IMG/VR virus record: IMGVR_UViG_3300032291_000745
Location: 1 to 40,386 of that record
Strand: one strand, 5' to 3'
Length of the DNA stretch: 40,386 nucleotides
Source: a virus
The position numbers were made by a program, and so were the translations under genes. The notes below the pieces were generated by a model. That model ran no database searches. It saw only the letters and a list, made by a program, of their open reading frames with translations, and was not told where the DNA came from. This document shows positions 16,416-22,348 of this stretch, in pieces (position 1 is the first letter of the stretch; each line of letters opens with the position of its first letter).

Positions 16416-16956
16416 AGAGGTAGCCGATAAACATATGCTCGGCACCATTGGTGATTACCTACCAGAGCATAGTAATCATAAGGGTTGGATATCAATACCT
16501 TATATCACTGTCCTTGGGCATTGTGTTGGCTTTAAGTTTCGCAGGTTAGATGATGGCAAGCCTAAGTATGGCGCACCCACTGGACAGAAGAGTCATCTCT
16601 ACAATGTTAGTGATCTAATACTTTCATCAGAGTATATAGCTATCTGTGAAGGTGAGTTAGATACAATCATTGCATCATCAGTGCTAGGTCTACCTGCTGT
16701 TGGTGTTCCTGGAGTAGCAGCTTGGAAGCCACACTTTACTAAGATGTTTGCTGGCTATGGTCAGGTATATATCATCGGTGATAATGATGTTAAGGATGAT
16801 GGATCTAATCCAGGGGCAGAGTTTTCTAGGAGAGTAGCATCTGAAATCATTAACTCTACTATCGTGTCGCTACCACCAGGTATGGATCTAAATGATCTAT
16901 ACTTAGCGAAGGGAATTGAAGAAACTAGACGAGCAATTGGAGTGCCAAATGTATGA
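16309..16956 (+). CDS. Primase TOPRIM-domain protein (split primase, part 2)
   Basis: A 215-residue protein with its own GGAG site (16298-16301) seven bases before ATG 16309, inside the zinc-finger gene and in another frame (107-base overlap). TOPRIM motifs are clear: AICEGELDT (Glu114) and GDNDVKDDG (157-165). It supplies the catalytic half of the primase. Expression as a separate protein or by frameshift fusion cannot be decided, but the ribosome site favours a separate start. Confidence 0.8.
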   Translation: MLSPVQLKSSLEAAVQYNKDLSEEAVEFLAGRGISKEVADKHMLGTIGDYLPEHSNHKGWISIPYITVLGHCVGFKFRRLDDGKPKYGAPTGQKSHLYNVSDLILSSEYIAICEGELDTIIASSVLGLPAVGVPGVAAWKPHFTKMFAGYGQVYIIGDNDVKDDGSNPGAEFSRRVASEIINSTIVSLPPGMDLNDLYLAKGIEETRRAIGVPNV

Positions 16957-17371
16957 AGAACTCGGAGCTGATGGAACTCGCCGTTTGGTTGAGGGAATTG
17001 GGACTGGAAGTGGTTTTGATAGATTACGAAACTGGGATACTTCAAGTAAGACCCAAGCCAATAAGGAAGTAGACAATAAGTTTGCTGCTGATATGTGGGA
17101 TGTATTAGATAGCGCAGGTAATTTACTTCTATCTAAGCACCACGACTACGGCCCAAAGAATATAGCTGGCTCACCTGGCGGTCCAATCAACGGACTAAGA
17201 GTGCGTATGTGGGACAAGATCGCCCGTATAAATAACTTAGTTGATAACAATAAGAATCCAAACAACGAATCGCTGAGAGATTCTTTCCTAGATCTATTGA
17301 ACTACAGCGCTATTGCGCTGATGGTATTGGATAACAACTGGCCTGAAACGCCAACTCTGGATTGTGAATGA
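16949..17371 (+). CDS. DUF1599 / nucleotide-modification-associated protein
   Basis: The start is placed at ATG 16949, six bases after GGAG. An upstream start at 16916 would run inside the TOPRIM gene. The 140-residue product carries KHHDYGPKNI ... GLRVRMWDKIARINNL ... RDSFLDLLNYSAIALMVL, the layout of the DUF1599 (Nmad1) family linked in phages to nucleotide or base modification. The biochemical role of the family is not settled. It overlaps both neighbours by a few bases. Confidence 0.7.
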   Translation: MYEELGADGTRRLVEGIGTGSGFDRLRNWDTSSKTQANKEVDNKFAADMWDVLDSAGNLLLSKHHDYGPKNIAGSPGGPINGLRVRMWDKIARINNLVDNNKNPNNESLRDSFLDLLNYSAIALMVLDNNWPETPTLDCE

Positions 17372-18003
17372 CACCTGAATTACATCCGACCTTTTATGAA
17401 CTAGTACCTAGTGTATCTATTACTATTGTCCGTAAGTTCAAGGGCTGGATAGATTATCAAGATGTTAAACAGGAGTGCTATCTCTGGGCCATTGGTCGTG
17501 GACAACAGTTCACTGATCTATTAAATGAAGAGAACCCTAGCAAGCGTGAGCAGAATGAGAAGCGTATTGCTTGGCAGATGCGCCGTGTGGCAGAGCGCTA
17601 TGCTCGTAAAGAGAAAGCATCAAAGGCTGGCTATCACACTAGCGATGAAGCCTTCTACGATACAACAACTATTGCTCAACTAATTCCTTTTGTTATTGCA
17701 TCCGTTGTTGATGGCACAGTATTAGAGCAAGCACAGGAGATGATCAACGATGGACAGCCCCGTAAGCAATCAACACCTGCTGAGGGTGGCAACCTGCTGG
17801 CTATCTTAATAGATATTAAAAAGTCTTTCCTTAAACTAGAGCAAGAGGATAAGACTATCCTTCAGATGAGATACCACGAGAACCTTACCCTTCAACAAGT
17901 GGCACAGTACTTAGAGTGTGCTACATCTACTGCTGATCGCAGATGCACATCAGCTCTGCGTAGATTACAGAATAATCTGGGCGGGGAAACGCCTTGGAAT
18001 TAA
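17368..18003 (+). CDS. Sigma-70-like transcription factor
   Basis: A 211-residue protein. Residues 10-85 resemble sigma region 2 (YQDVKQECYLWAIGRG and a helical KREQNEKRIAWQMRRVAERY). Residues 150-205 form a region-4 helix-turn-helix (LTLQQVAQYLECATSTADRR) after a KLEQEDKTILQMRYHEN approach. A Gln/Pro-rich linker joins them. It may direct host RNA polymerase to phage promoters and would work alongside WhiB. The match is to the ECF-like group, and region 2 is weaker than region 4. Confidence 0.75.
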   Translation: MTPELHPTFYELVPSVSITIVRKFKGWIDYQDVKQECYLWAIGRGQQFTDLLNEENPSKREQNEKRIAWQMRRVAERYARKEKASKAGYHTSDEAFYDTTTIAQLIPFVIASVVDGTVLEQAQEMINDGQPRKQSTPAEGGNLLAILIDIKKSFLKLEQEDKTILQMRYHENLTLQQVAQYLECATSTADRRCTSALRRLQNNLGGETPWN

Positions 18004-18380
18004 AAGAGCCAGAGTTATTTGATTACCTTAAAGAGTTTCATTACGAGGACCTAGAGAAGTCCGAAGAGTTTGATAACTGGGATTGTATATCTATTATCCA
18101 TAAGGTTTTTATTGAACTCAAGTCCCGCAAGACTCACTACCCTGACCTACTTATTGAAGAGAGTAAGTATCAGGGTTTAATTATGGCAGCAGGTATTAGA
18201 TCCCTTGTGCCTTGGTATATTAACTCAACACCTAAAGGTATCTGGGGTTTTAATTTGGTTGAATTACCTCAGCCTAAGTGGGAAGAGAAGTGGCTACCTA
18301 TCACTACTGAGTTTGCTAACAAGACTAACAGGACTAAGTTGGTTGGCTTCTTAAAGATAGAAGATGGTGTTGTATTTTGA
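17994..18380 (+). CDS. Unknown protein, 128 residues
   Basis: A TTG start lies inside the sigma gene's end (ten-base overlap), after a GGGGA-type site. The product is acidic at the N-terminus (KEPELFDYLKEFHYEDLEK) and rich in Trp and Pro in the second half (VPWYINSTPKGIWGFN, PKWEEKWLP). No known motif. It is translationally packed between the sigma-like gene and the FmdB-like gene, so a link to transcription control is possible but unsupported. Confidence 0.6.
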   Translation: MELKEPELFDYLKEFHYEDLEKSEEFDNWDCISIIHKVFIELKSRKTHYPDLLIEESKYQGLIMAAGIRSLVPWYINSTPKGIWGFNLVELPQPKWEEKWLPITTEFANKTNRTKLVGFLKIEDGVVF

Positions 18381-18550
18381 TCTACGAATACGAATGTCCT
18401 GGTGATGGCGAGATCGTTGAGATTGAGCGAACTATTAATGAACCTGAAATTGACTATGCTTGTGGTTTATGTGGTGCTAAGATGAAAAGAGTTTGGTCAG
18501 CTCCAGTTATTACCTTCAAGGGTCCTGGCTTTTACAAGACCGACAATTAA
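18377..18550 (+). CDS. FmdB-type zinc-ribbon protein
   Basis: A 57-residue product starting at TTG in a TTGA overlap with the upstream stop. It reads MIYEYECPGDGE ... CGLCGAKMKRVWSAPVI ... GPGFYKTDN: the MxxYxYxC start, CxxC, RVxSAP and GFYxTD elements of the FmdB putative regulatory family. The zinc site has Cys7 plus the CxxC pair. It is the last rightward gene before a terminator hairpin. Regulatory function is assumed from the family name only. Confidence 0.8.
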   Translation: MIYEYECPGDGEIVEIERTINEPEIDYACGLCGAKMKRVWSAPVITFKGPGFYKTDN

Positions 18551-18553
18551 AAT

Positions 18554-18579
18554 AACCCCACCGGAAGGGTAGTGGGGCT
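18554..18579. terminator. Bidirectional terminator hairpin
   Basis: Arms CCCCAC (18556-18561) and GTGGGG (18572-18577) close a ten-base loop. On the minus strand the hairpin is followed by TTATTTTAATT, so it should end the leftward operon. Rightward transcription also meets it. A second pairing, GACCGG/CCGGTC, lies at 18591-18616. Confidence 0.75.
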
Positions 18580-18627
18580 ATTCATATGCTGACCGGAAGA
18601 AAGAGTAAGACCGGTCTAACTCTCTTA

Positions 18628-18708
18628 CTATATCATATTCTGTAAACATTCCAAACATTTAGCTTGGTCTTCTGCAACGAGGTCGTTGCCACACTCATCG
18701 CATATCAT
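18628..18708 (-). CDS. 26-residue zinc-ribbon microprotein
   Basis: It starts two bases after the stop of the lysozyme-like gene on the same strand. The product MICDECGNDL ... AKCLECLQNMI consists of two CxxC knuckles with 12 residues between the pairs and little else, the minimum for one zinc ion. It is the last gene of the leftward operon, about 50 bases before the terminator. It was called because the cysteine spacing and coupling are unlikely by chance at this position. Confidence 0.45.
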   Translation of the reverse strand: MICDECGNDLVAEDQAKCLECLQNMI

Positions 18709-18710
18709 AC

Positions 18711-19130
18711 TCAATAGTAGTTTCGCTTGAGAAAGAACTTATAGGCTCGGCAAGGTGTTTGGTATCGCTTAGAAATGTATTTAAGACCTCGCAAGATCTG
18801 GTATTCAGGTCTTCTATCTTTCTCTCCAAGGAGCTGAGCAATACCGTAAGCGCTAGATCTTGGGTTCTTTGCGTAGTGATCAAACCTGCTCTCACGGGTC
18901 CAAAGGGAGAGTAAACATTCCCACTCTCTTCCTTGCCACCCAAAACCAGCCGAAGCGTAGTCTTGTGCGAGCTTCTTGTTGTGCTTCTTCTCATCTGTTG
19001 TTGCCTTCCTATTCTCTATTACCCCGTCAGGGATTCTCCCTACCGGTGGTGTAAATAAACCGTTATGACCTACGGCGAGTAGACTTAGTGTTGCCGTCAA
19101 GATCAAGCCATTTCTTACCCATACGTTCAT
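18711..19130 (-). CDS. Secreted/anchored lysozyme-like transglycosylase
   Basis: A 139-residue protein with an N-terminal signal or anchor (NGLILTATLSLLAVG). The C-terminal domain shows WECLLSLWTRESRFD with Glu80 as the probable catalytic acid, then SSAYGIAQLLG and ILRGLKYISKRYQTPCRAY, the lytic-transglycosylase pattern seen in actinobacterial wall enzymes. The first 68 bases overlap the end of the upstream gene in another frame. It stands apart from the main lysis cassette, so a role in entry, wall remodelling or superinfection is possible. Confidence 0.75.
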   Translation of the reverse strand: MNVWVRNGLILTATLSLLAVGHNGLFTPPVGRIPDGVIENRKATTDEKKHNKKLAQDYASAGFGWQGREWECLLSLWTRESRFDHYAKNPRSSAYGIAQLLGEKDRRPEYQILRGLKYISKRYQTPCRAYKFFLKRNYY

Positions 19131-19278
19131 CAGCTATTTTCTCCTCATCTAAGAGATCACGATAAACATTTGGATATAAGTTAGCTAACCTAGCCAATGC
19201 CCGATCTCTTGCTCTGCGATAGTTTCGCTGGCGAACAGCCTGATCTGCCGCCGATTTTAGTCTTTGTCTATTCTTCAT
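19063..19278 (-). CDS. Basic helical protein, unknown
   Basis: A 71-residue, strongly basic product (AVRQRNYRRARDRALARLANLYP, ending KSTRRRS). It recalls a short protein common in actinophage genomes, with a RYRRARxRALAKLA core and MGKKW near the end. Its start overlaps the stop of a 21-residue membrane peptide (ATGA), and its end shares 68 bases with the lysozyme-like gene. Nucleic-acid binding is possible from charge alone. Confidence 0.65.
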   Translation of the reverse strand: MKNRQRLKSAADQAVRQRNYRRARDRALARLANLYPNVYRDLLDEEKIADERMGKKWLDLDGNTKSTRRRS

Positions 19279-19340
19279 TCGCTATCCAAACTGATGATCA
19301 CATAGAAGATAATAAGCACTGCTACTATCCCAATGAACAT
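19275..19340 (-). CDS. 21-residue membrane micropeptide
   Basis: The product MFIGIVAVLIIFYVIISLDSE is one membrane helix with a short acidic end. Its ATG overlaps the upstream stop (TGATG) and its TGA overlaps the next start (ATGA), so it fits exactly between two genes with no spare base. That packing is the main support. Function unknown. Candidates are a membrane-directed inhibitor or a regulator of a host membrane protein. Confidence 0.55.
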   Translation of the reverse strand: MFIGIVAVLIIFYVIISLDSE

Positions 19341-19633
19341 CACTTTACCCACCTCTCCATACAATCTGCGATAGTGGCAAGCACTATCGGTGTTATCTCT
19401 ACTGGTTCAGAGATTAGCGTGGCATCTTCCTCATCAGCCAGCCAACCCGACACATATATCTTACTATCAGGTGGGCTAGATCTATACCAACCAAGCGCCG
19501 ACACGGGATCTTCTCCTCCCCATATAGCTATGTTTTGACTATCACTTATCTCATATAATGAGATGTGCTTCTTATTATTTAACTGTATTACTTCACTCGT
19601 ATTATCTTCTAAGTATCGCTTGATTTTACTCAT
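19340..19633 (-). CDS. Unknown protein, 97 residues
   Basis: The product starts MSKIKRYLEDNTSEVIQL and has a middle beta-like part (KHISLYEISDSQNIAIWGGEDP) and a C-terminal helix (VLATIADCMERWVK). It is coupled by short overlaps to the genes on both sides. No family is recognised. It belongs to the leftward small-gene operon. Confidence 0.6.
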   Translation of the reverse strand: MSKIKRYLEDNTSEVIQLNNKKHISLYEISDSQNIAIWGGEDPVSALGWYRSSPPDSKIYVSGWLADEEDATLISEPVEITPIVLATIADCMERWVK

Positions 19634-19800
19634 ACTCTCTCCCTCTGTCGTTTGATTATCTTATCTTCACAATCTGAGCAGGTGTAAGAGTGATATTGGG
19701 CGTAGTCATACTCGCTCTTACACTCTTTACACTTAACAATATCTAACTCAACCCCGTTAAGGGCGTAGTCATCTCCCTCTAAATAGCGTGGCTCACTCAC
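19630..19800 (-). CDS. Zinc-ribbon small protein
   Basis: I place the start at GTG 19800, seven bases after a GGAG site. An ATG at 19818 would lie on the ribosome site. The 56-residue product has VKCKECKSEYDYAQYHSYTCSDCEDK, two CxxC knuckles 15 residues apart, followed by a basic tail (KRQRERV). It overlaps its upstream neighbour by 8 bases and its downstream neighbour by 4. It is one of several zinc ribbons in this operon. Target unknown. Confidence 0.6.
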   Translation of the reverse strand: MSEPRYLEGDDYALNGVELDIVKCKECKSEYDYAQYHSYTCSDCEDKIIKRQRERV

Positions 19801-20032
19801 TCTTGCTCTCCTCCTCATTCTTGATTAGATCGTTAATTGTAGGCAGGGTTAGGAGCTGATCAAAGGCCTTGCGTACTGCCCTTTGTAGCCCGTTGCCCTG
19901 GTAATTAGGTGCGCTCTCTTCCGCCAGTAGTCTGCTGCTCTCTTCCGCATCAAAGACCTTAACGCTCACCAATTTTGTTGGCTCGCTGATCTCCGTTGCT
20001 ACCACTATGAAGGCGTAATTCTTTTCAGACAT
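19793..20032 (-). CDS. Unknown protein, 79 residues
   Basis: The product begins MSEKNYAFIVVATEISEPTK, an alternating beta strand, followed by an acidic helix (DAEESSRLLAEES) and a second helix (LQRAVRKAFDQLLTL). It ends in an acidic tail. Its start overlaps the upstream zinc-ribbon gene by 8 bases, preceded by a GGAGGAGA site. No family recognised. Confidence 0.6.
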   Translation of the reverse strand: MSEKNYAFIVVATEISEPTKLVSVKVFDAEESSRLLAEESAPNYQGNGLQRAVRKAFDQLLTLPTINDLIKNEEESKSE

Positions 20033-20180
20033 CTGTTCTCTCCTCCAATTTATAGCCAGTTATATCCCAAACACTATTAAGAATAGCGTTCTGCCACTCT
20101 CCACAATACTCACAAGAATAGTCTGCGTTTATTGTGGACAGGATTAGCCCCTCTTGCTTACAATTCCGACACTTATTCAT
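20025..20180 (-). CDS. 51-residue zinc-ribbon protein
   Basis: The product MNKCRNCKQEGLIL ... YSCEYCGEW has two CxxC pairs about 17 residues apart, then a helix with Trp residues (GEWQNAILNSVWDITGY). Start signal: GGAG eight bases before the ATG. The start overlaps the upstream stop (ATGA). It belongs to the leftward operon. DNA, RNA or protein binding cannot be told apart. Confidence 0.6.
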   Translation of the reverse strand: MNKCRNCKQEGLILSTINADYSCEYCGEWQNAILNSVWDITGYKLEERTDV

Positions 20181-20320
20181 TTAGTTAGCTCCTCTCTCTC
20201 TTTCGTTAGCTGGATCAGCCGTTCGGCTGAGGTTTTTAACTCTTGTAAATAGTTTGCGCCGTGAGCACAATCGCTTAATAAAATTAAACAATCGCCACAG
20301 ATTACCGGTGTAGCCTTCAT
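20177..20320 (-). CDS. 47-residue Cys-containing protein
   Basis: The product MKATPVICGDCLILLSDCAHG carries CxxC plus a further Cys and a His within 14 residues, then a charged helix (SAERLIQLTKEREELTK). Start and stop both overlap neighbouring genes (TAATG and ATGA). This ribbon-plus-helix form is like many phage host-takeover microproteins, but no function is assigned. Confidence 0.55.
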   Translation of the reverse strand: MKATPVICGDCLILLSDCAHGANYLQELKTSAERLIQLTKEREELTK

Positions 20321-20457
20321 TACTTCACCTCTTCCACTATTACATCATCATAACCTTTAACCTCACGCCAAAACTCTGCCACTCTTTCAGCGTCTATCTT
20401 ATGAGAATAATGTTTCCAATTAATCTCGCTGCCACCTACCCATACTGTCCAGTTCAT
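20320..20457 (-). CDS. 45-residue protein behind an AG repeat
   Basis: The product MNWTVWVGGSEINW ... EFWREVKGYDDVIVEEVK resembles a short actinophage protein with a WTVWVGG start and a YDDVIIEE end. The only ribosome-site-like sequence is the nine-unit AG repeat ending one base before the ATG. Its stop overlaps the next start. Translation may vary with repeat length. Confidence 0.55.
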   Translation of the reverse strand: MNWTVWVGGSEINWKHYSHKIDAERVAEFWREVKGYDDVIVEEVK

Positions 20458-20458
20458 A

Positions 20459-20476
20459 CTCTCTCTCTCTCTCTCT
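20459..20476 (-). repeat. (CT)9 / (AG)9 microsatellite at a start codon
   Basis: Nine CT units on the plus strand read as nine AG units just upstream of the ATG at 20457 on the minus strand. GA-rich sites precede several genes of this operon, but only this one is a perfect dinucleotide repeat. Slippage could alter translation. Confidence 0.85.
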
Positions 20477-20481
20477 TATCC

Positions 20482-20562
20482 GGAGATAGCGTTCGCTATC
20501 TCCCTCTCCCACTATTGTTAGTAGGATACTACACAAGCCTACCGTATCCGATAGGCTAGTAT
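20482..20562 (-). promoter_or_regulatory. Structured intercistronic RNA element
   Basis: In a 118-base gap of the leftward operon, 20482-20503 is a perfect inverted repeat with 10-base arms (GGAGATAGCG) and a two-base centre. The stretch 20526-20562 pairs ATACTA with TAGTAT and GCCTA with TAGGC, with a five-base bulge and ten-base loop. Neither is followed by a U run on the minus strand, so a processing, stability or attenuation element is more likely than a terminator. Confidence 0.55.
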
Positions 20563-20575
20563 AGTACGCCACTAC

Positions 20576-20686
20576 TTAGAGATAAGCTGCCAGATCGCCG
20601 TCTCCTACGATATCTTGAAGATCGTCTAGCGTAAAGTCATCACCGCTAAATATAAGATTATTTAGCTGATCGGTAGTATCGCTCAT
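20576..20686 (-). CDS. 36-residue acidic protein
   Basis: The product MSDTTDQLNNLIFSGDD ... DLQDIVGDGDLAAYL is very acidic with no basic residue, and could mimic DNA or bind a basic surface. Its ATG overlaps the upstream stop (ATGA). The element of paired sequences lies just downstream. It is short, so the call rests mostly on coupling and strand. Confidence 0.45.
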   Translation of the reverse strand: MSDTTDQLNNLIFSGDDFTLDDLQDIVGDGDLAAYL

Positions 20687-20844
20687 ACTCTCGCCCCCTC
20701 TCTCTTAATATCTTGCTTAAATTGTGCGATAGCTTGCGCCTTAGTGTAAAAGTAGTAGGTACGGCATACCCAATACTCTCCCGCTCCCTCTCCCACGAAC
20801 GCAGATAAACGCCACGCTCCCTCGCTATTCTTGTCTATGCTCAC
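20683..20844 (-). CDS. 53-residue actinophage-type protein
   Basis: A GTG start overlaps the upstream stop (GTGA). The product MSIDKNSEGAWRLSAFVG ... VCRTYYFYTKAQAIAQFKQDI has the beta-strand pair and YTKxxAxxxF helix of a short protein common in actinophages. Such folds resemble AP2/Arc-type DNA-binding integrase domains, but the match is loose. It is coupled on both sides. Confidence 0.6.
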   Translation of the reverse strand: MSIDKNSEGAWRLSAFVGEGAGEYWVCRTYYFYTKAQAIAQFKQDIKREGARV

Positions 20845-21005
20845 GCCTTGCCCTCTCTCTCTTTATCATTACACCCATTACACCAGATCCCTTTCCCTAT
20901 CTTCATCACGTAGCTAGGTAAACGCTCACCATTAAGCAACGTAATAAATAGCGCATCATTAGATCCGCAATTTATACACACGGGCTTACTCTTTAACTTA
21001 GGCAT
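20841..21005 (-). CDS. 54-residue zinc-ribbon protein
   Basis: A strong AGGAGGG site precedes the ATG. The product MPKLKSKPVCINCGSNDALF ... GKGIWCNGCNDKE has two CxxC knuckles about 30 residues apart, a classic zinc ribbon, with basic ends. It opens a set of three coupled genes. No target is known. Confidence 0.65.
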   Translation of the reverse strand: MPKLKSKPVCINCGSNDALFITLLNGERLPSYVMKIGKGIWCNGCNDKEREGKA

Positions 21006-21054
21006 TACTTTCCCTCCTTATTCTGCCCTACCAATTAGGAGCAGATTACCGCCC

Positions 21055-21069
21055 CCGGCGCTAAGCCGG
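21055..21069 (-). promoter_or_regulatory. Hairpin in an 80-base gap of the leftward operon
   Basis: CCGGC and GCCGG arms close a five-base loop between two genes of the operon. With no U run on the minus strand it is unlikely to terminate. It may protect or process the polycistronic RNA. Confidence 0.4.
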
Positions 21070-21085
21070 CGGCGATAATACGCCA

Positions 21086-21235
21086 CTATTTAAAGCAACT
21101 CTCTACCGATCCGACACAATACCCGCCCGGCGTGTACCATAGGCCGGAGCTAATTAAGTAAAGGCCGGCAAGGATAGCTAACCAGAATAAGGCCCGCACG
21201 ATAGAGCGGGTTAGGTAATACCGGCGGGATCTCAT
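21086..21235 (-). CDS. 49-residue membrane protein
   Basis: The product MRSRRYYLTRSIVRALFWLA continues into one membrane helix (LAILAGLYLISSGLWY) and ends in GGYCVGSVESCFK with two Cys that could pair outside the membrane. The Arg-rich N-terminus should stay inside. It resembles a small protein common in actinophages. The start is coupled to the upstream stop (ATGA). Function unknown. Confidence 0.6.
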   Translation of the reverse strand: MRSRRYYLTRSIVRALFWLAILAGLYLISSGLWYTPGGYCVGSVESCFK

Positions 21236-21585
21236 CTGCTCGCTATCTCTATCTCTAGGATCTCTTCTGCGTATCTATAGGCGGCAGATCCCTCTTCTAC
21301 GTCTAACCTTGCGCCATCGTACCAATCTTGATAAAGGTACTCTACCTTTAGGATCTCCCCGTCATTATGGGTTATCTCTAAGTAATCTGCCGGGCCACCG
21401 CCGCTCCATACTATCCGCATAATCTCCCGGCGATCTATACCGTAGGCTAGCTCATAGATCTGCTCCCTGGCATTATCATCGCCACTATCTGCGAGGGTGT
21501 AAAGCTCCTCTAGTTGTTGCTCTCTATCCTTTAGCTCTCCGGCGATTAGATCGGAGCAGGTCTTACGCTCTAGTGTGTTATCCAT
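21232..21585 (-). CDS. Acidic protein, 117 residues, unknown
   Basis: The product starts MDNTLERKTCSDLIAGELKDR and is helical and acidic to about residue 55. A beta part follows (IMRIVWSGGGPADYLEITHN, VEYLYQDWYDGA), then an acidic helix. The GGGPADYLE ... YQDWYDGA pattern recalls an uncharacterised family in actinophages and mobile elements. It is one of the two largest unknown proteins in this operon. Acidic character fits DNA mimicry, but that is only a suggestion. Confidence 0.65.
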   Translation of the reverse strand: MDNTLERKTCSDLIAGELKDREQQLEELYTLADSGDDNAREQIYELAYGIDRREIMRIVWSGGGPADYLEITHNDGEILKVEYLYQDWYDGARLDVEEGSAAYRYAEEILEIEIASR

Positions 21586-21604
21586 AATTTATCCTCCCGT
21601 AAGT

Positions 21605-21645
21605 GATCTCTAGTGAGATCCCACCGCCTACCGGTGAGCCGGTAG
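21605..21645 (-). promoter_or_regulatory. Two hairpins in an operon gap
   Basis: GATCTC/GAGATC (21605-21620) and CTACCGG/CCGGTAG (21628-21645), each with a four-base loop, fill the 74-base gap between two genes of the leftward operon. They may be processing sites or a paused attenuator. No U run follows. Confidence 0.45.
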
Positions 21646-21659
21646 GTAGTAGGCTGCCA

Positions 21660-22010
21660 CTAGCAAGCTGCTAATTCTGCGGCGGTTATGTCTGCGTTAA
21701 TTGCTAGATATTGATCCCTAAGCTCTACGCCTAGCCCTAAGGCGTGAGCGTGTGCGACGTGTAGATCCTTAGAGTTATAGCGTAGGCCGGGAGCAGTAGC
21801 GAGCAACTTATTAAGATCGGCGTACATACGGTGGCGCTCAAAATATACGCCGGCGCCGCTCTCTCTAACTACACACTCGGAGATCACGCTCCAATAGATC
21901 TTTTTAGCTCTATCGTGATAAGTGGAGATCTTTATCCGGTAATTATTCTCAAGCGTGTAAGTGTCGGTTATTCTCCGGCGCTCATTACTTATTATCTGGT
22001 TATGGATCAT
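21660..22010 (-). CDS. Unknown protein, 116 residues
   Basis: The product begins MIHNQIISNERRRITDTY, then has beta strands (NYRIKISTYHDRAKKIYWSVIS) and helices with several His (KDLHVAHAHALGLGVELRD). It ends ADITAAELAAC. No family is recognised. Its ATG overlaps the upstream stop (TAATG). Its codons favour CTA, GCG and GCC more than the structural genes do, as elsewhere in this operon. Confidence 0.6.
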   Translation of the reverse strand: MIHNQIISNERRRITDTYTLENNYRIKISTYHDRAKKIYWSVISECVVRESGAGVYFERHRMYADLNKLLATAPGLRYNSKDLHVAHAHALGLGVELRDQYLAINADITAAELAAC

Positions 22011-22153
22011 TACGCTACCGCCAAAATATAACCAAAACGGGCGTACTCTTTAACTAAGCGCTTAACCGCCGCCGGCGTAAGATCGGCGCTAACTATAAGC
22101 TCGCCCGTAGTGCTATCCACTAGGCGGGTGAATTGCTTAGAGCGGGCGCTCAT
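22010..22153 (-). CDS. 47-residue basic protein, unknown
   Basis: The product MSARSKQFTRLVDSTTGE ... LTPAAVKRLVKEYARFGYILAVA has a strand, a helix rich in Lys/Arg and a hydrophobic end, with a fold size like a ribbon-helix DNA-binding protein. Both ends overlap neighbours (TAATG each side). Recognition rests on packing and start signal. Confidence 0.55.
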   Translation of the reverse strand: MSARSKQFTRLVDSTTGELIVSADLTPAAVKRLVKEYARFGYILAVA

Positions 22154-22326
22154 TACTTAGCCGCCTTAGATAGTAAAGCAATGGCGATTACTACGCTAAC
22201 ACTTAGAGCGCTAATCAATACTACGCCGATAATATTTAGCAGCGTTAAAGTTATAGCTCCGGTACCTATTAAGGCGTAAAGATACGCCGGCAGCAATAGG
22301 CCGGCGATTAGGGTTAATCCGATCAT
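22153..22326 (-). CDS. 57-residue two-span membrane protein
   Basis: First gene of the leftward operon, with a GGAGG site seven bases before ATG. Two hydrophobic helices (about 2-20 and 24-52) with almost no charge until the KAAK end. It is preceded by a promoter and a leader hairpin. It could target the host membrane or act as an antiholin-like protein. No family is recognised. Confidence 0.6.
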   Translation of the reverse strand: MIGLTLIAGLLLPAYLYALIGTGAITLTLLNIIGVVLISALSVSVVIAIALLSKAAK

Positions 22327-22348
22327 AATTTATCCTCCCATAATTGCG

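Noticed and set aside
18695-18994. Minus-strand 99-residue frame
   Set aside because: It overlaps the lysozyme-like gene in another frame and has no ribosome site or protein-like pattern.
19197-19538. Plus-strand 113-residue frame
   Set aside because: It is antisense to three coupled leftward genes and has no start signal.
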